From NCBI RefSeq assembly GCF_010731655.1, contig NZ_AP022619.1, positions 1,736,001-1,800,000 of the forward strand: a stretch of DNA of 64,000 nucleotides, written 5' to 3'. Position 1 is the stretch's first letter. Each line of letters begins with the position of its first letter. The translations under genes and the position numbers were made by a program. Shown piece by piece: positions 33,749 through 42,662 of this stretch. The notes below the pieces were generated by a model. It saw nothing but the letters and a program-made list of their open reading frames with translations, made no database searches and was not told the origin of the DNA. The DNA comes from Mycobacterium paraseoulense (lineage in GTDB: Bacteria > Actinomycetota > Actinomycetes > Mycobacteriales > Mycobacteriaceae).

Positions 33749-34555
33749 ATGCAATTAGACGGACGGTGTGCGGTGGTGACCGGCGGCGGTCACGGAATCG
33801 GGCGAGCGCTAGCAGAAGAACTCGCCGCGCGGGGTGCAAGGGTCGTCGTCGCCGACCTCAACGGCGAACGCGCGCAGAAGATCGCCACCCGCGTCGGAGG
33901 CATCGCCGTGCGCAGCGACGTCGGCTCCCCTGACTCCATCACCGCCCTTGTCGCCCGTGCCGAAGACATCTTCGGGCCGGTCGCCGTGTTTTGCTCGAAT
34001 GCAGGATTCAGCGACACCGGAGACGGGCTGACCGAGTCGCCCGAGGAAATCCGTCGAATCGTCGACGTAAACCTGCTCGCCCACGTCTGGGCTGCGCAGG
34101 AAGTGCTTCCCGGCATGTTGGAACGTGGCGAAGGCTGGCTCATTCAAACCATCTCGTCTGCGGCATTGATCACCGGACCATCCTTCATGGGCTATACCCT
34201 GAGTAAACACGGAGCCCTCGGGTTCGCCGAATGGCTGGCCCTGAACTATGCCCACCGAGGCATCCAGGTCACCTGCCTGTGCCCGAACGCCGTCAACACC
34301 GGAATGCTCGGCCGCAACGAGGACGACGAAAGCATCGGGGCGACACAAGATCTCATTGCCCTTGGCGACGTGGTCGAGCCTGAGGACTGCGCCAGGCTGA
34401 CGCTTGACGCCGCCCAGGCCGGAAAGTTCTTAGCACTACCCCACCCCCGCGTCGGGGAGTCATTCCTGCGCAAAGCCACCGATTACGACGCATGGCTGCA
34501 ACGCACCAACCAGCGGCTGCAGCGGATGAACACCGGCGGTCAATCCATTCGTTGA
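33749..34555 (+). CDS. Short-chain dehydrogenase (module copy 2, SDR2)
   Basis: 268 residues from ATG 33749 (MQLDGRCAVVTGGGHG), after GAGGAAGC. Motifs GGGHGIG, SNAGF and YTLSKHG. The C-terminal tail FLRKATDYDAWLQRTNQRLQ is specific to this pair. Intact counterpart of the twice-frameshifted 22328-23140. Last gene of the module copy 2 operon. Confidence 0.87.
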   Translation: MQLDGRCAVVTGGGHGIGRALAEELAARGARVVVADLNGERAQKIATRVGGIAVRSDVGSPDSITALVARAEDIFGPVAVFCSNAGFSDTGDGLTESPEEIRRIVDVNLLAHVWAAQEVLPGMLERGEGWLIQTISSAALITGPSFMGYTLSKHGALGFAEWLALNYAHRGIQVTCLCPNAVNTGMLGRNEDDESIGATQDLIALGDVVEPEDCARLTLDAAQAGKFLALPHPRVGESFLRKATDYDAWLQRTNQRLQRMNTGGQSIR

Positions 34556-34633
34556 GAACTTCGCAGCGACGAATTGACCGTCTTTCGATCCTCGCGGACT
34601 GCCGGTAATTCAAGTCCACGCGAAGGTCGGCGC

Positions 34634-34683
34634 TGATGTCCTTCTCTCGATCGACGATCTGCAGATAGCCGTCGCGGAGGAAT
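34634..34683 (-). pseudogene. Short fossil of an acyl-CoA ligase A8 region
   Basis: On the minus strand the bases encode LRDGYLQIVDREKDIS, the hinge motif of AMP-forming ligases (compare DGYLQILDRKKDIVIRAG in the gene at 53195). Nothing else of a ligase surrounds it. It sits between two convergent genes and is probably what remains after a deletion. Confidence 0.45.
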
Positions 34684-34711
34684 GCCGAAAGTCGCTGGTG
34701 TTAGCCATATT

Positions 34712-36373
34712 TCACAACGAGTCGCGGCCGCGGCAATAATTTGTGATGCTGCCTGCCTCGTACCACTGCTGTAATTGATGTTTGAGAACTTTGCCTGTGC
34801 TCGTCCGCGGCAGCGTCGCAGCGATCATCCACTCGACGGGCCGTTTGTAGCGGCTCAGCCGCTTCGCGACGAACGTGCTGAGGTCGTCTACGTCAACAGT
34901 CGCGCCGGCGGCGGGCAGCACCACAGCAACGACTCGCTCCCCCAGTCGGGTGTCGGGCACTCCGAAGACTGCCGCTTCGGCAACCGATGGGTGGGCCGTG
35001 ATGACATGTTCGACCTCGGCGGGGTAGACATTTTCGCCTCCACGGATGATCACATCTCGAATCCTCCCGCGAAACGTCACGATGCCGTGGTCATCCATCG
35101 AACAGAGATCACCTGTGTGCATCCAACCGGCGTCATCGGTCGCAGGCTCAAGGGCACCGTCGTCCCTCAGGTAACCAGACATCGTGAGCGGGCCGCGGAC
35201 ACACAATTCGCCAACCATCCCTGTTGCCAGAAGTGAACCGTTGGGGTCGCAGATGTAGTAATCGCGGCCCGGCACACAGTGTCCAAGCGTCCGAAGTCGC
35301 AGTTCAATCGGGTCCGAGGGCGCGCTCGTCACCATGCCAGGGGCCTCACTTTGGCCATAACTCACCACGAACTTCACATTTAGACGACGCTCCATCTCCT
35401 CGATAAGCCCGGAGTCGACCGCTGTTGCACCAGTCATCACGATGCGCACGGACGCGAAGTCAGATGGCGAGACATCCGGCAGGGCGAGTATGTCGGCCAG
35501 CATGGTGGGCACTGATCCTATCGCCGCCGGCGCGAATTCACGGATCGCGCGCAAGGCACTGACGCTATCGAAGCGCTCGATGATTACGTACGTGCCAGCG
35601 ACAGCCGAGGCCAACAGCAGACCAGTCACGCTGCCGCCGACATGATGCAAGGGCAGTGGATTCAGGAAAATGTCACCGGGCTGAAGCCCAACTGCATCGA
35701 CAAACAGCCGCGCCGTATTCAGCACCGCTTGATGTGACAGGACAGCGGCCTTGGGTAGCCCGGTAGTGCCCGATGTGAACTGCACAAGAAACTCATCCGC
35801 CCCGGTACGCCCGCCGACGTACGATGTGGACTTCCACGACGCCGCGTCGTAGTCAGCGATGTCGTGCACCACCGGGCGGACTGAAATCGTCTCGGCGACG
35901 CGCCCGATCCTTTGTAGCACCTCGCGATCGCCGAAGCGCTTCGAAGCCAAGACGAGTCCCGCCCGCGAGAGCGAAAGCATGTGGGCAACTTCAGCGTCAG
36001 CTGATGACGGGCTGATTGGGACGACGGTCATTCGCGCGATCGCGCATCCGAACATCGCGACGATCCAGTCGACCGAATTCGGCGCGACGATAGCGGTCCG
36101 CGCACGCCGTGGATTCAGTTCAAGGAAGGTAGCGGCGGCCGCGCAGGCACGCGAATGCACCTCGGCCCATGACATGGTATGGGGCCCTGTCTCGTCGAGC
36201 CAGCGCAATGCCGGATCCTGGCCGCAGTCGCGGGCTAGGCGAGCGAGTGCCTGATCAATGGTTTCCTCGGACAGGGCGACCGAGTCGGTGGCACGCACGT
36301 ACGACTGGCCAGGCTGTGGGAGCGCGCCGAGGGCAGGCCCTTTGGCGGCGCCTGCCGTCGTGGCCTCAGTCAT
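34712..36373 (-). CDS. AMP-forming acyl-CoA synthetase
   Basis: 553 residues. A3 motif QFTSGTTGLPKA, A5 YGQSEAPG, A8 DVIIRGGENVYPAEVE and catalytic Lys in RTSTGKVLKHQL. Full length. It lies downstream of the PaaK-like pair on the same strand, separated by 350 bases. Substrate range cannot be read from sequence; the cluster suggests a branched, cyclic or aryl acid. Confidence 0.87.
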   Translation of the reverse strand: MTEATTAGAAKGPALGALPQPGQSYVRATDSVALSEETIDQALARLARDCGQDPALRWLDETGPHTMSWAEVHSRACAAAATFLELNPRRARTAIVAPNSVDWIVAMFGCAIARMTVVPISPSSADAEVAHMLSLSRAGLVLASKRFGDREVLQRIGRVAETISVRPVVHDIADYDAASWKSTSYVGGRTGADEFLVQFTSGTTGLPKAAVLSHQAVLNTARLFVDAVGLQPGDIFLNPLPLHHVGGSVTGLLLASAVAGTYVIIERFDSVSALRAIREFAPAAIGSVPTMLADILALPDVSPSDFASVRIVMTGATAVDSGLIEEMERRLNVKFVVSYGQSEAPGMVTSAPSDPIELRLRTLGHCVPGRDYYICDPNGSLLATGMVGELCVRGPLTMSGYLRDDGALEPATDDAGWMHTGDLCSMDDHGIVTFRGRIRDVIIRGGENVYPAEVEHVITAHPSVAEAAVFGVPDTRLGERVVAVVLPAAGATVDVDDLSTFVAKRLSRYKRPVEWMIAATLPRTSTGKVLKHQLQQWYEAGSITNYCRGRDSL

Positions 36374-36724
36374 TTGTCAGCTGCTTCTGCGTGGATTCCC
36401 AACCGCTCATGGCAAGGCCCACCGTAGCGAAGATTCGATAGGTCAAAGGATGGGTGACTGGGCGCTGCCACGCCTGATGCCCGACCTGCGGACATTGATC
36501 ACCGGCCGCGGTAGGGCGATTCATCGACGACCTAGCTGAAACCTGGGAGGTGTACGCGTACTCCACGCGAGCAGATCGGCTTGCGCGAGACTGCAAATCT
36601 CAGGTCACCGCTCCGTGCTGACGGTGCGATTGGCCTTTGCGACGGCCCTCTCTGAGGTGATCCATTCATCGCGCGCCACCGCCAGCGCCACGGGGTCCGG
36701 CACCCTACCCGATTACAGTCACGC
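36374..36724. other. Interval without a supported gene
   Basis: 351 bases between two minus-strand genes. One minus frame reads DPVALAVARDEWITSERAVA and looks protein-like, but it has no start, stops soon after and matches nothing I can name. No hairpin or palindrome stood out. Confidence 0.35.
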
Positions 36725-37417
36725 TCAGAACTCAAACTCGACGGTCGTGCCAAGTTCGGTTTGCTTGCCGACGGTTCCTTTGATACCCGTGCCGACATCG
36801 GTGAATCGCATAGCGCGATCGGAAGCCGTCGACACGACGAATTCCCCCTCCGCGGTGCGTATTTCCCACTCACCGGTGTTCACGACCGCGCCCACACCAG
36901 GGACACCAACAGCCAGGGCAGGGCCCAGCGGCACTAGCGGCTGCGCCGAAAAGCCCAGGTTTGGGGTCTCAGCGAGCGCATCGTGACGCGCCCAGATAAT
37001 CTCGACATCGCTCAACAGCTCCGCGGTGTCGATCTCGAGCCCGCGCAACCCCTGGAGCGTCTCCGCGCACAGACCGAAATAAGCACGCGGACGCAGACTC
37101 CCGACGAAATGGGCGACGCGACGCGCATCCCACGAGAACTGCTCGGCCAGCGCGACGACCACGCCGATGCGTTTTAGCCCGGCAATGAGGGGAGTGAACC
37201 AAGGCCCTTCCCAATTCGGCAGGGTAATCTGCGCCAGGTCGCCCTTCTTTAGACCGGCTTCGCGCAGGAGTGCAGTCATCCACTCGATATCACGATCGAC
37301 TTCATCCCATCCGATCTCGAAGTCGCGGAACTCGGTGCCGACCCGACACGAACCGATGCCATAGAGGCTGGCACGCGGAACCGTCACCGACGCCGCTGCC
37401 ATGGTCGCTCTGCTCAT
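36725..37417 (-). CDS. Uncharacterised ANL-subdomain-like partner of the PaaK-like ligase
   Basis: 230 residues from ATG 37417 (MSRATMAAASVTVPRASLYG), 22 bases after the PaaK-like gene. I recognise no named family. Residues about 35-120 (IGWDEVDRDIEWMTALLREA, then GLKKGDLAQITLP) resemble the N-terminal subdomain of AMP-forming ligases, but no P-loop, A5 or A8 motif is present. The C-terminal half is beta-rich with GAVVNTGEWEIRT and LGTTVEFEF. A decayed second copy follows a decayed PaaK-like gene at 61200-61508, so the two genes travel as a unit and probably form a complex. Confidence 0.7.
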   Translation of the reverse strand: MSRATMAAASVTVPRASLYGIGSCRVGTEFRDFEIGWDEVDRDIEWMTALLREAGLKKGDLAQITLPNWEGPWFTPLIAGLKRIGVVVALAEQFSWDARRVAHFVGSLRPRAYFGLCAETLQGLRGLEIDTAELLSDVEIIWARHDALAETPNLGFSAQPLVPLGPALAVGVPGVGAVVNTGEWEIRTAEGEFVVSTASDRAMRFTDVGTGIKGTVGKQTELGTTVEFEF

Positions 37418-37439
37418 AACTTGCCTCCCGCGCTTTCGT

Positions 37440-38798
37440 TCATTCCTTGACCACCCTGAGGAACTTCGCCACACTCGTCGAGTGCTTCATCAGCTCGTCA
37501 ACGGCCATCAGCTCGGCTTCCACCTCGACATCGAGGGCGTTCTTGAGCGTGAGCACCGCGCGGCTATGCAGTTCGTCGATGTCGGCCGTGCGTTCGGGCG
37601 CATATCCGATCCGGATGCGCAGAGCACCCATTTCATCGGCGTACTTGACGATCTGGAAGATCGCGTCTGCACATTCGGGTAACGACTCTATGGGCGCCCA
37701 AATATCTGACAGGACAAAAGTCTTACCACCGATCCGGATCTGGTCACCAGCCCGGCCCATGACCCAGATTCGTGTATGGGTACAGCCACTGATGGCCGGC
37801 TCGCGGCTGACGCGTACGAGATCTTCGGAGCGGAATCGGATATAGGGGGCGGCGTCGTTGTCGAGGTCTGTCGCGATGAGTTCACCCGTCTCGCGCTCGC
37901 CCACCGGTACGCCTGTCACCGGATCAACGATCTCGGCCAGCACGGTATCTTCCTGCAGGAAGTAGCCATCGCGTTCATTGCCCTCCCATGCGCCACCTGT
38001 GTCGCCTGCGCTTGTCCACGTCACCAAGTGCACCCCCCACTCGTCGCGGACCTTGCGAGCGAGAGTCGCGCTCAGCGGCTGGCCTGCGAACGAGGCGCCT
38101 TTGAGTGATGAAAGCATGTCGCGAATGTCGTACTTCGCCTCGAGCGCCTCAAACTCCATGACGATCGGCATGAACAACTGAAGGTATGCGACCTGATGAC
38201 GGTTGACGGCGTTCAGGACCCGCTCGCCCTCACCGATCCAGGTGTCGATGTACACCGGCACTAGGCCAAGCAGGCGGTAGTAATCGTCCCAGAACCCACG
38301 AAACGCCCCCGGCGCGACCAGCACGCGATCACCCGGCCGCAGCCCGAGCTGCCACAGCGCGCGGGTGGACGTCATGGGCAGCGGCGGTGCCGCATCCCAG
38401 ATCTCGGGAAGGAATTCGGGCAACGACGTGGTGCCGGAAGTCGAGGTGATGGAGGACAGCTCCGCTCGATCCACGCATAGGATCCCGGCAAAGGGATCAC
38501 CCGTGCGTTCGCGATACCCCCTGAGATCAGCTTTGCTGAACGTGGGGATCTTGGCGAAGAAGTCGTTTAGGGATCGGATGTCGCTCGGTTGCACGCCAGC
38601 GCCGCCCCAATGTTCGCGATAGAAACCGGACCGCTCCCACACATACGGCACAAGTTCGAGGATGCGCCGCTCCTGCCACGCATGGATCTCCTCGCGGCTT
38701 GCCGTCTCGATCCCGGGCTCATAGAAGTAGCGGCCCATGTCGTCGCCCGGGAACGACGCGTTGAACGGTGCCAGCGGGCTCTCGGTCGGACTCGCCAC
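37440..38798 (-). CDS. Phenylacetate-CoA ligase (PaaK)-like adenylate-forming enzyme
   Basis: 452 residues. PaaK-family features: WERSGFYREHWGGAGVQPSD near the N-terminus, P-loop STSGTTSLPEF, then TWTSAGDTGGAWEG and the C-terminal IRIGGKTFVLSDI. It lacks a close match to the canonical PaaK metal-binding Cys cluster. Adenylate formation on an aryl or acyl carboxylate is likely. A TTAC-N3-GTAA-like site lies 60 bases upstream. A paralogue at 59845-61189 is frameshifted. Confidence 0.82.
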   Translation of the reverse strand: MASPTESPLAPFNASFPGDDMGRYFYEPGIETASREEIHAWQERRILELVPYVWERSGFYREHWGGAGVQPSDIRSLNDFFAKIPTFSKADLRGYRERTGDPFAGILCVDRAELSSITSTSGTTSLPEFLPEIWDAAPPLPMTSTRALWQLGLRPGDRVLVAPGAFRGFWDDYYRLLGLVPVYIDTWIGEGERVLNAVNRHQVAYLQLFMPIVMEFEALEAKYDIRDMLSSLKGASFAGQPLSATLARKVRDEWGVHLVTWTSAGDTGGAWEGNERDGYFLQEDTVLAEIVDPVTGVPVGERETGELIATDLDNDAAPYIRFRSEDLVRVSREPAISGCTHTRIWVMGRAGDQIRIGGKTFVLSDIWAPIESLPECADAIFQIVKYADEMGALRIRIGYAPERTADIDELHSRAVLTLKNALDVEVEAELMAVDELMKHSTSVAKFLRVVKE

Positions 38799-38858
38799 GA
38801 TTCTCCTCGAGTTCGGCGTTAGTAATCAAGGTGCGCTGCTATCGCCGTAGCACCTACA

Positions 38859-38869
38859 GTACATCGTAA
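38859..38869. promoter_or_regulatory. TTAC-N3-GTAA-like motif between PaaK-like and nitroreductase genes
   Basis: GTACATCGTAA, one mismatch to the consensus, followed by CGTGATTG as at the P450 site. Divergent genes start at 38798 (minus) and 39053 (plus). For the plus side, TATACT at about 38897 could be a -10. Confidence 0.5.
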
Positions 38870-39052
38870 CGTGATTGCGGACACGTTCTATACTGGTAGA
38901 TAGTTTTGTACATTAAGGCCGCGTCCCGGGCCCTCGCCCCGCCCAGTCGCAGGAGTGGAGACCAATGCCAAGCATGACTCTCCCCGTCGGCTGCGGCCTT
39001 CGCTGTGAGGGCATGAGCCGGCGGTCGTTCTGGCGATTCGATAGGGGCACGG

Positions 39053-39709
39053 ATGGATTTCGATGAGGTCGCGACCACCACACGGGCGGTACGCAAACGG
39101 CTCGATCTACATCGTGCCGTCGAGCCGGCTGTGCTCCATGAGTGCCTTCAGATCGCCCTGCAAGCTCCGACCGGAACGAACATCCAACTCTGGCGGTTCA
39201 TAGTCGTGAACGACCCTGAAAAGCGGCGCGAGATCGCGAAATACTACCGCGAGGGTTGGCGCTCCGAGTACGAAAGCATTGACTCATTCGTTGACGGCCT
39301 GCCAACCGAGAGACAGGACCAACAACGCCGCGTGTACTCGTCTGCCGATTACCTGGCCGACCATCTGGCTGAGGTCCCCGTGTTGGTCATCGCGTGCCTG
39401 AAGGGTCGTTTGCAGCCCGGCGCTCCCATCTCGCAGTGGTCGGGGTACTTGGGCTCGGTGATCCCGGCGATCTGGTCACTTCAGCTGGCGTTGCGCAGCC
39501 GCGGCCTGGGATCCGTGTTCACCACTGTGCATCTGAAGTACGAGAACGAAGTCGCAGCACTACTCGACATACCCGACAATGTCGCCCAAGTCGCACTCTT
39601 GCCAGTCGCATACACCAAGGGCACATTCGCCCGCGCAAAGAACCGATCACCCAAGAAGGTGACTTCGTGGAATTCTTGGGGAAACCAACCGCCTTCAGAT
39701 TTCTCCTGA
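39053..39709 (+). CDS. Nitroreductase-family FMN oxidoreductase
   Basis: 218 residues. N-terminal TTRAVRKRLDL and APTGTNIQLWRFIVV are the FMN-phosphate segments, and SLQLALRSRGLGSVF with LLDIPDNVAQVALLPVAY the typical second half. Single-domain flavin reductase of unknown substrate; such enzymes also reduce enones or quinones. It is divergent from the PaaK-like operon and probably co-regulated through the shared operator. Confidence 0.88.
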   Translation: MDFDEVATTTRAVRKRLDLHRAVEPAVLHECLQIALQAPTGTNIQLWRFIVVNDPEKRREIAKYYREGWRSEYESIDSFVDGLPTERQDQQRRVYSSADYLADHLAEVPVLVIACLKGRLQPGAPISQWSGYLGSVIPAIWSLQLALRSRGLGSVFTTVHLKYENEVAALLDIPDNVAQVALLPVAYTKGTFARAKNRSPKKVTSWNSWGNQPPSDFS

Positions 39710-39769
39710 GTTACCAGCGCGCACACTGGCCGCACGCACGAGGATCCCCATCGAGCTCCGGAGATGGAC

Positions 39770-40137
39770 TGTCGCCGGTTCCCGTTGAATGGGGCTCGGC
39801 TGCGCATGTAGGAACCGCTGGTCGCGTTGGCCACCTCGCCGGTGATATTGCCCCCTTGCGGCCCAGCCAAGGACGCGATCGCCTCGCGACATCATCAGAA
39901 AGTGTCCATCGGTCGGTTAGCTTCCGGCCTCGAAAGCAATTCGGGATGGTCGTCAATCAATTTGGCGCCCCGAACCATTCCCATCGCGACGGTGGGCGGA
40001 TACCGCGAGGCCCGCCCTCATGCGCGAGGCTACCTGTCAGCGTGTTGAGAGCACTTGCGACGTGCAGTGGCTTGTCCAATACCAGGACCCGCTGACGCCG
40101 TGACGAGCGCAACAGCGCCACGGAACTCGTTGCTCAC
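39770..40137 (-). pseudogene. Decayed short-chain dehydrogenase
   Basis: From GTG 40137 the minus strand reads SNEFRGAVALVTASAGPGIG, QATARR, then jumps by deletion to LNTLTGSLAHEGGPRGIR and, through several frame changes, KLIDDHPELLSRPEAN, LAGPQGGNITGEVANATSGS, YMRS. The order is that of an SDR (N-terminal loop, post-catalytic helix, NITGEV tail) with the NAG and YxxxK parts missing. The remaining bases to 40260 hold nothing I can support. Confidence 0.6.
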
Positions 40138-40260
40138 ACAGGTCTCCGTCATCCCCGGCCCAGGTGGTTGGCAAAAGCAGTCCACGTTGTCAACGACACC
40201 TGGGCGACCTCCTTTTGGAACGTGCCCACCACTGCCGCGCTTGTCGTGAGCAGGCGATCG

Positions 40261-41457
40261 TCATCCAGTCAGGAGCTCAAGTCCGTTGTCGCGCAGGAAG
40301 TGCTTACGCGCGGCGTCGCCCAATCCTTCTACCAGGTTGAACATTTCGCCCGGTTCACGCAGGCCTTCGGCATGGGGCCAGTCCGATCCCATCACAAGCG
40401 CGTCGGTTCCACCGAGTTGACTGGCGATGGCGACCGTATCGTCTTCAGGGTACGGAACAACACGAACGTGCTTCTTGAAGATCGCACTCGGACGCTCCGT
40501 CAACGGACCGCCCAGCCATTTGCCCAGCCGTGCCATCCCCCGACTCTTATCCATATGGCGGACAAAGTGTGGCACCCAAGCGGCACCGTACTCGCTGACC
40601 AACACCCGAATGTTGGGGAAGCGACCGAACAGGTTGTCAAAGATGAGTGCAGACAACGTATCGGTTATCGGCCGCTCGCCATACGTGTTCTGCCACTGCC
40701 ACGCGGAGAACTGGAAAGGCGGGCCAACTTGCCAACCCCAATGCGAGGCCACATTCTCTTGATAGTGAAACTCGGTGATGTGGTAGCAGACAACGGCTTT
40801 CGCCTCGTTGATCCGGGACCAAAACGGATCGAAGTACGGGTCTCCCGGACTGCGGCCATACGCTGGGCCAGCGGGCAGAAGAATGAACTTCGCTCCCTGG
40901 TTAAGCACACGGTCTAGCTCGGCCACGGCCCTATCCAGGTCGCGCAGGGACAACACCGCCGTGGCGTACACGCTGTCCTTGTAGTGGAAGCCCCAATCCT
41001 CGTCGATCCACTTGTTGTAGGACGTGAGGTTGTCGTACAGCGGATCGATGCCGTCAAGGAACGCCTCGGCCATCAACGCCCAGCCGGGATAGAGAATCGT
41101 CTTCTCGATCTGCTGCTCAATGAGCTGGCGCAACCGCACATCCCTATCCAGGTACTCCGGCTGAATCGGCTCAAAAAACCGCTCCGCGTCAGAGGCGTTC
41201 CCTGATGCTCTCTGCCGGAGCATTTCGACGAGCGAGCCCGGGAGGTACGCCATATCGCTTTGCTCACGTTCCAAACCCGTGACAACCCGATCATTGGCCA
41301 ACAACACCTGCTGACCGCTCGGAGTCTTGACCGGGTAGATCGAGGTGTCGAGCTTAGCCTTGGGCATGTGCCTTGTGAAGCAGTCATGCGGCTCGTAGAG
41401 ATGTTGATCGTAATCAATTAACCTGTAAGGCAATTGGCCGATAGTGTTCTCGATCAT
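40261..41457 (-). CDS. Amidohydrolase family 2 (ACMSD-like) metal-dependent hydrolase or decarboxylase
   Basis: 398 residues. N-terminal LIDYDQHLYEPHDCF holds the family metal motif in the form DxDxH, the mid-chain His is in VVCYHITEFHY, and GSDWPHAEGLREP has the metal Asp. PF04909 members include alpha-amino-carboxymuconate-semialdehyde and resorcylate decarboxylases as well as hydrolases. Its paralogue is at 45300-46550; the two bracket a thiolase, a DUF35, a P450 and a VOC gene. Role may be decarboxylation or C-C cleavage of a beta-keto or aromatic acid. Confidence 0.85.
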   Translation of the reverse strand: MIENTIGQLPYRLIDYDQHLYEPHDCFTRHMPKAKLDTSIYPVKTPSGQQVLLANDRVVTGLEREQSDMAYLPGSLVEMLRQRASGNASDAERFFEPIQPEYLDRDVRLRQLIEQQIEKTILYPGWALMAEAFLDGIDPLYDNLTSYNKWIDEDWGFHYKDSVYATAVLSLRDLDRAVAELDRVLNQGAKFILLPAGPAYGRSPGDPYFDPFWSRINEAKAVVCYHITEFHYQENVASHWGWQVGPPFQFSAWQWQNTYGERPITDTLSALIFDNLFGRFPNIRVLVSEYGAAWVPHFVRHMDKSRGMARLGKWLGGPLTERPSAIFKKHVRVVPYPEDDTVAIASQLGGTDALVMGSDWPHAEGLREPGEMFNLVEGLGDAARKHFLRDNGLELLTG

Positions 41458-41516
41458 GGTAGTCCTTCGATCTGGATGTAGCTGGTTGCTGGAGGGTGAA
41501 GCTTGGAGGCTGTGCG

Positions 41517-42662
41517 TTATCGCGAAAGTATCGATACTGCTGAAGCGCCCGGCGCGCCATAGAGATGCGTATAGCCGACCCTGGGATTGTTGGGAACCTG
41601 GCGCTCCCCGGCGCGACCCTGCAGCTGTAGCACGATCTCACGGATCTGCCGGAGACCCGATGCACCGACCGGTTCACCGTTGGCCATCAATCCGCCATCG
41701 GTATTGACTGGCAGACGCCCACCGATCTCAGTGACACCCTCGCTGATCCATTTCTCTTGCTCCCCGTCAACGCAGAACCCGTTCTCGGCCATATGGATCA
41801 GCTCCGAACCGGCGTCGGTGTCCTGTAGCTGCGCGACGTCGACATCGTCGGGCCCAATTCCCGCTTCGTCAAAGGCCGCCCGCGAGGCATAGACAGTCGG
41901 ACTGTGGTCGGACTTCAGCGGCATCGACGGGCTCTGTACTTCGAACGCGCCGTCAGTCCGGGTTCGAAGTACCGACGACCTCACGAAAACTGGTGTATCC
42001 GTGTACTTCTTGGCGAGATCGCCGCGGCACACGACCACCGCGGCCGCCCCCTCATCGGGGCCGCAGTACATAAGCCGGGTGAGCGGATAGTTGACGACTT
42101 CGGAGGCCAGAATCTCTTCGGCCGACACCTGCTTACGCCGCCAAGCATCTGGATTGATCGCACCGTTAGCGAAGTTCTTGGCGGCGATACGTGCCAGAGA
42201 CTCGACGGAGATGCCGTGTTCGTACATGTAGCGATTGATCTTGGTGCCAAAGAACTGCGTCGTCATGAACAGTCCGGTACGTCCATACCAGCTGGGCAGC
42301 CCGACTATTGATGGATCGGCGGCGAACGCGCCGCGCGGGTGCTTGTCCATGCCGATGGCCATGGCGATGTCGGCCTGCCCGTGACGCACTGCCTCGACAG
42401 CCATCTGCAGTGCCGTACCGCCGGTGGCGCATCCGTTGAACACCCCGCGAACCGGGATGCCCGTCAGCCCGAGCCAGCCGACCACTGCATCCGGGCTGGC
42501 TACCTCGAAGCTACCCACGTATGCGCGCTGGACGCCCGACCATGGAATACCTGCATCACCAAGGGCTTGCTGGGCCGCCTCTGCCCCCATTTGTAAGCAG
42601 AGTTTGTCTCCGTACCGGCCGAACGGGTGCAGCCCGACCCCAATAATCGCGACGTCAGTCAT
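41517..42662 (-). CDS. SCP-x/Ltp-type thiolase with catalytic Cys
   Basis: 381 residues from ATG 42662, overlapping the DUF35 stop. The nucleophile is present in NGCATGGTAL. The acid/base His region reads NGEPVGASG, where thiolases have GHPxGAS, and the C-terminal Cys motif is replaced by THLYGAPG, so chemistry may stop at one half of the thiolase reaction. DGAAAVVVCRGD-like segment GPDEGAAAVVVCRG is the usual beta-strand. Partner is the DUF35 at 42655. Expected to split a 3-ketoacyl-CoA, possibly branched. Confidence 0.85.
   Translation of the reverse strand: MTDVAIIGVGLHPFGRYGDKLCLQMGAEAAQQALGDAGIPWSGVQRAYVGSFEVASPDAVVGWLGLTGIPVRGVFNGCATGGTALQMAVEAVRHGQADIAMAIGMDKHPRGAFAADPSIVGLPSWYGRTGLFMTTQFFGTKINRYMYEHGISVESLARIAAKNFANGAINPDAWRRKQVSAEEILASEVVNYPLTRLMYCGPDEGAAAVVVCRGDLAKKYTDTPVFVRSSVLRTRTDGAFEVQSPSMPLKSDHSPTVYASRAAFDEAGIGPDDVDVAQLQDTDAGSELIHMAENGFCVDGEQEKWISEGVTEIGGRLPVNTDGGLMANGEPVGASGLRQIREIVLQLQGRAGERQVPNNPRVGYTHLYGAPGASAVSILSR

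Noticed and set aside
36374..36724. Protein-like minus-strand frame with DPVALAVARDEWITSERAVA
   Set aside because: No start, short, and no family match; could be a relic but cannot be supported.
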